Source of the DNA: Pseudomonas fluorescens
Lineage (GTDB): Bacteria; Pseudomonadota; Gammaproteobacteria; Pseudomonadales; Pseudomonadaceae
Length of the DNA: 64,000 nt
Assembly: GCF_902497875.1 (NCBI RefSeq)
Contig: NZ_CABVHY010000005.1
Location: 124,001-188,000, forward strand
Direction: 5' to 3'
This document shows positions 60,606-64,000 of the stretch, piece after piece. Each line of letters opens with the position of its first letter. Position 1 is the stretch's first letter. A model generated the notes under the pieces. The model ran no database searches. It was given only the letters and a program-made list of their open reading frames with translations, and was not told the DNA's origin. The translations under genes were made by a program, and so were the position numbers.

Positions 60606-63600
60606 TCTCTAACCTGAGCGACAGCATCGCCTGGGCTGGCGTGGGCAGCTGGGTGACGTTGGACCGCGCCACCGATGCCACTGTCTCCAACACCACTTTT
60701 GAGGCGCTAAATGGCGGCAATGGCAATTGGAACGGCGCAACCCTGACCATCCACCGGGTCACGGGTGGCAGCGTCGATGGCACAAGCAGGGACCAGCTCC
60801 AGTTTATCGATAACGGCAGTTTTTCTTTGCAAGAGGGAAACGCCTACTCGGTCTATCCGACTCAATCGATTGCGACTGCCTACGCGGCTCAGCAGAACGC
60901 CACGGGGGCTTTGAACGACACAGCAAACGGAGGCTGGTTCGCCCGCTGGTCTTATACCTATGCAACTGGAACATTGACTATCCAGTTTGGCGCAGCTGCT
61001 TCGGGAGATGGGGACTTCAATCAGATTGCGAGCACGGCGCTGGTCCAGTCGGTGTTGCGGAGCATTTCCTACCGGAATGACACCCCCACAGGTGACACCA
61101 CCATCCGTTTTTCTTTAAGCGACGGCGCTACCGCCACCAACGCTGACGTGACGGTGACCACTAATTACATTTACGTCACCAACACCACCGACACCGCCAC
61201 AATTGACGTCAGCAATGGCATCAGCTTCAGCGAGGCGATTGCGATTGCAAATGCTCATGTCACTGGCTCCCAGACGCTGGTGCTGGACAGCACCCTGACC
61301 GGACAATCTATTTCAGCGTCAGATAACCCAGTCTTGTCGAAAAGCCTGAAGGTAGATGGCTATTCCGCCAGTGGTGCGTCGTTTGGCAGTGGCACAATGA
61401 CCCTTGGGGCTGGCGTCAACCTCACGTTTAGCAACGGCAGCGGCAAAACGCTGGGCATGTACAGCGGTGGGGCCGTGGTGGCGGGTGAGGGTGGGCTGAT
61501 CAAGGAAGGGGCTGGTCAACTCAAACTGTACGGCACCAACACCCATTCGGGGGGTACATCGATTTTAGGCGGCACGCTGCAGTTGCCGGATCAACTCGGG
61601 CTCGGCTCTGGGACGGTGACGTTAGACGGCGGAGGTCTGTCTTTCATGAGCAACCCCACCATCACCAACGCCATGGTCATCGGTACGGGTGGTGGCAGCA
61701 TTGACGGTGGCGCCCCGGTCACGATTTCCGGCAACATCTCCGGGTCGGGCACCCTCACGCTCACTGGCGGCACCAAGACGCTGTCCGGCACCAACACCCA
61801 CGCCGCCACCGTGGTGACATCGGGCGGGTTGACTTTGAGCGGCGGTGCGGCGATTGCGGATACCGGGTCCGTCACCGTTGCCAGCGGGGCCACCCTGACG
61901 CTGTCCAGTTCAGAAACGATTGGCTCGCTGGCAGGTGCGGGTACGGTGGCGCTGGGCGCCAACACACTGACCACGGGCGCGAACAACACCAGCACAACCC
62001 TCTCCGGGGCTATCAGCGGCAGCGGCGCGCTGGCCAAGACAGGCTCCGGCATACTGTCGCTGTCGGGCTTCAACACCTACACCGGGGCCACAACGGTGTC
62101 GGCCGGTGGACTGACGCTGCAAGGCGGCAACAGCATCGCCGATACCGGCGCGGTAATGGTCGCCAGCCATGCAACCCTGACCCTGGCTAGCGGAGCCGAA
62201 ACCATCGGTTCGCTGGCTGGCGCCGGTAACGTCGTATTGGGCTACAAGCTGACGACAGGCGGCGACAACAGCTCCACCACCTTCTCCGGCGTGATCTCCG
62301 GCATCGGCAACGGCCTTACCAAGACCGGCTCCGGGACGCTGACCCTGACCGGGCACAACACCTATACCGGGTCCACTACGGTATCAAACGGCACCCTGGC
62401 GCTGACCGACCTCACGTCCATCTCCAATTCCTCAGCCGTTACGGTGTCCACGAACGGTACGCTGATGCTGGGTTCGGACAGTTCCATTGGTTCGCTGGCA
62501 GGAGCCGGTTCGGTGACGCTGGGTGCCAACACGCTGAATGTGGGTAACAGCAATGCCACCGACTTTTCTGGTGTTATCAGCGGCACCGGTCACTTGCTTA
62601 AACAAGGTAGCGGCACGCTGACACTCTCGGCTACCGACACATACACCGGCGCCACGTTCGTGAATGTTGGCACGCTGCTGGTCAATGGTGCGCTGGCCAA
62701 CAGCAGTTCGGTCACCGTGGCCAGCGGCGCCACGCTGGGCGGCAGCGGCAGCATCGGCACGGGCAGCACCAGCGGCGCCGTCACGGTACAGTCGGGCGGC
62801 ACGCTGGCTGCGGGTAACGGCGTGGGCACGCTGACCCTGCACAACGGCCTGACGGTGGCCGCAGGCGGTACCATTGCCGCCCAGATCAATGGCAACACCG
62901 CTGGCACCGGCTATGACCAGATCAAGGTGTATGGCGCGGTCAACCTCACGGGCGCCAATTTGTCCATCAACCTGAGCAACTTCACGCCCGCTGTGAACGA
63001 CAGCTTTGTTTTGATCAGCAACGATGGTACGGATGCGATCACCGGCACCGTCACGATTGGCAACACCATGCTCATCGAGGGCGGCACCTTCAGCCAGGGT
63101 GGCAAGATTTATCAGGTGAGCTACAAAGGTGGCGACGGCAACGATCTGGTGCTGATGGCTACGATCCCGAACACCGCCCCCACCCTCACCGGCGTTCCCA
63201 ATACCGCGCAAGCCGTGACCGTGGGCGTAGCCGCCGCTTTGGCTGACTTCACCGTGGCCGACACGGAGCAAGGCACCACCAACCTGAGTGTGACCCTGAC
63301 CGCCAGCAACGGCACGATCAACGGCGTGACCGACACGGATAACGTTACTGCCGGCATCCAGCTCAGCGGCACGGCTGCAGCCATCAACACCGCCCTGGCG
63401 GCGGCCACCTTCACCGCCACCGCCGCCGGGGCCGCCAGCATCGGCATCAGCGTCAGCGATGGCGCAGTGAGCACGCCTGCCAACTACAGCCTGAACGCCA
63501 ACGTTGCGCCAGCCCCGACCCCAGTTCTGGACAAAGACGGCGTCCCCGACGCCCAGGAAAATTCGGCCCCCGGCCTTACTCCTGCAAACGGCGGGGCCGC

Positions 63601-64000
63601 GGTGGCCGGCGATGGCAACGGCGACGGCATTGCCGACAGCCAGCAAGCCGCGGTCGCCTCGGTGGCCTTCCTGAGCACGCCGACTTCGCAAAGCAACCCC
63701 GCCAGCGCAACACCGGTGTATGTCACACTGGTTGCCGGCGCGGTCGAGGGCAAGGCTGGCGCTAGCAGCGCCACGCTCAACAACGTGCATCAGCTCGACG
63801 CGCCAGCCAACCTGCCTGCCGACCTCAAGCTGCCCATGGGCTTGATCTCCTTCAGTTCGACCGTAGGCGTAAGCAGTGTGGCCGGTGTGGGCGTGACCGA
63901 GACCTTCAGCCTGTACGTCGACCCCAGCGTGGGTGCCAACGCTTACTTTAAACAAAATGCAGCGGGCACCTGGGTCAACCTGGCCAGCAGCGAATACGGC
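60599..64000 (+). CDS. Large surface adhesin with autotransporter-type beta-strand repeats, 5' part
   Basis: Open from 60560 to the right edge, with first ATG 60599; 1134 codons visible, incomplete at the 3' end. Residues about 1-200 are a non-repeat beta domain. From 61729 to about 62850 there are four repeats of 92-94 residues of the passenger-associated type (SGxISGxGxLxKTGSGTLTLSGxNTYTGxTTVSxGTL, ETIGSLAGAGxVxLG), which form a beta-solenoid. Then a cadherin-like/DUF4347-associated part, a D-x-D-x-D calcium-like stretch (LDKDGVPDAQEN, GDGNGDGIADSQQ) and a choice-of-anchor U domain (SVAFLSTPTSQSNPASATPVYVTL). It should be secreted and bound to the cell surface. No signal peptide at the start. 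Confidence 0.8.
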   Translation, partial: MVISNLSDSIAWAGVGSWVTLDRATDATVSNTTFEALNGGNGNWNGATLTIHRVTGGSVDGTSRDQLQFIDNGSFSLQEGNAYSVYPTQSIATAYAAQQNATGALNDTANGGWFARWSYTYATGTLTIQFGAAASGDGDFNQIASTALVQSVLRSISYRNDTPTGDTTIRFSLSDGATATNADVTVTTNYIYVTNTTDTATIDVSNGISFSEAIAIANAHVTGSQTLVLDSTLTGQSISASDNPVLSKSLKVDGYSASGASFGSGTMTLGAGVNLTFSNGSGKTLGMYSGGAVVAGEGGLIKEGAGQLKLYGTNTHSGGTSILGGTLQLPDQLGLGSGTVTLDGGGLSFMSNPTITNAMVIGTGGGSIDGGAPVTISGNISGSGTLTLTGGTKTLSGTNTHAATVVTSGGLTLSGGAAIADTGSVTVASGATLTLSSSETIGSLAGAGTVALGANTLTTGANNTSTTLSGAISGSGALAKTGSGILSLSGFNTYTGATTVSAGGLTLQGGNSIADTGAVMVASHATLTLASGAETIGSLAGAGNVVLGYKLTTGGDNSSTTFSGVISGIGNGLTKTGSGTLTLTGHNTYTGSTTVSNGTLALTDLTSISNSSAVTVSTNGTLMLGSDSSIGSLAGAGSVTLGANTLNVGNSNATDFSGVISGTGHLLKQGSGTLTLSATDTYTGATFVNVGTLLVNGALANSSSVTVASGATLGGSGSIGTGSTSGAVTVQSGGTLAAGNGVGTLTLHNGLTVAAGGTIAAQINGNTAGTGYDQIKVYGAVNLTGANLSINLSNFTPAVNDSFVLISNDGTDAITGTVTIGNTMLIEGGTFSQGGKIYQVSYKGGDGNDLVLMATIPNTAPTLTGVPNTAQAVTVGVAAALADFTVADTEQGTTNLSVTLTASNGTINGVTDTDNVTAGIQLSGTAAAINTALAAATFTATAAGAASIGISVSDGAVSTPANYSLNANVAPAPTPVLDKDGVPDAQENSAPGLTPANGGAAVAGDGNGDGIADSQQAAVASVAFLSTPTSQSNPASATPVYVTLVAGAVEGKAGASSATLNNVHQLDAPANLPADLKLPMGLISFSSTVGVSSVAGVGVTETFSLYVDPSVGANAYFKQNAAGTWVNLASSEYG

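Noticed and set aside
62432..63955. 507-codon minus-strand open frame at the right edge
   Set aside because: Antisense of the adhesin repeats. The plus strand reads as known passenger repeats and a choice-of-anchor domain through the whole stretch.
1..64000. tRNA, rRNA, CRISPR array, insertion sequence or integron
   Set aside because: No cloverleaf-like sequence with CCA context, no regularly spaced repeats with spacers, and no transposase or integrase-like protein were seen in reading both strands.

Overview
The window is a GC-rich stretch of a Pseudomonas chromosome, most likely from the P. fluorescens group. The evidence is an anthranilate dioxygenase gene with its AraC regulator AntR, an OprD-type porin, a ProP transporter close to the E. 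coli protein, short REP/REPIN palindromes of the kind common in that group, and GGAG-type ribosome sites. No rRNA, tRNA, CRISPR array or insertion sequence was seen.

Left part (1-15.5 kb) is mostly aromatic catabolism. It holds the start of antA (minus strand), a divergent OprD-like porin, antR, a second AraC regulator directly behind it, and then a convergent six-gene Rieske dioxygenase operon (reductase, alpha subunit, beta subunit, isochorismatase-fold protein, SDR, dienelactone hydrolase fusion). The substrate of this operon cannot be read from sequence. A divergent RidA/LysR pair, proP, two unrecognised genes (the first apparently frameshifted) and a scar joining an amidase remnant to a chemotaxis-receptor remnant follow.

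Middle left (15.6-20.6 kb) carries one very large SF1 helicase with a C-terminal phospholipase-D-type nuclease motif, a plausible stand-alone anti-phage gene, then a broken Ig-like adhesin fragment, a small acidic protein and a DHCW-type cupin.

The main system is at 21.05-46.46 kb: eighteen co-directional genes, many joined by ATGA overlaps, that encode a phage-tail-like extracellular contractile injection system (eCIS). It has a sheath, tube, Zn-motif baseplate-hub-like protein, Pvc16/DUF4255 terminator, AAA+ ATPase, Afp7-like tube adaptor, LysM-type protein, gpD-like hub, OB-fold spike, PAAR-like tip, gp25, two J-type baseplate proteins, gpI-like protein and a DUF6519 protein. Embedded in it is a 1102-residue DUF4157 protein that also carries an HNH-like motif and is the best cargo/toxin candidate. 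No capsid, terminase, portal, holin, lysin or T6SS membrane-complex gene is present, and no obvious tape-measure protein was found. The sheath has a duplicated insertion domain and one baseplate protein carries a PA14 domain.

Right of it (47.1-53.9 kb) is a signalling operon: a response regulator with an HDOD output domain, a CHASE/PAS hybrid histidine kinase with two receivers and HPt, and an HD-GYP c-di-GMP phosphodiesterase. The last 10 kb has a DUF3313 lipoprotein, a FadL fragment, MAPEG and diiron-oxygenase genes divergent from an AraC regulator with a TTG start, a TPR protein, a chrA-padR operon with a palindromic operator, and the 5' part of a large repeat-rich surface adhesin that runs off the right edge and may carry a frameshift near its start.
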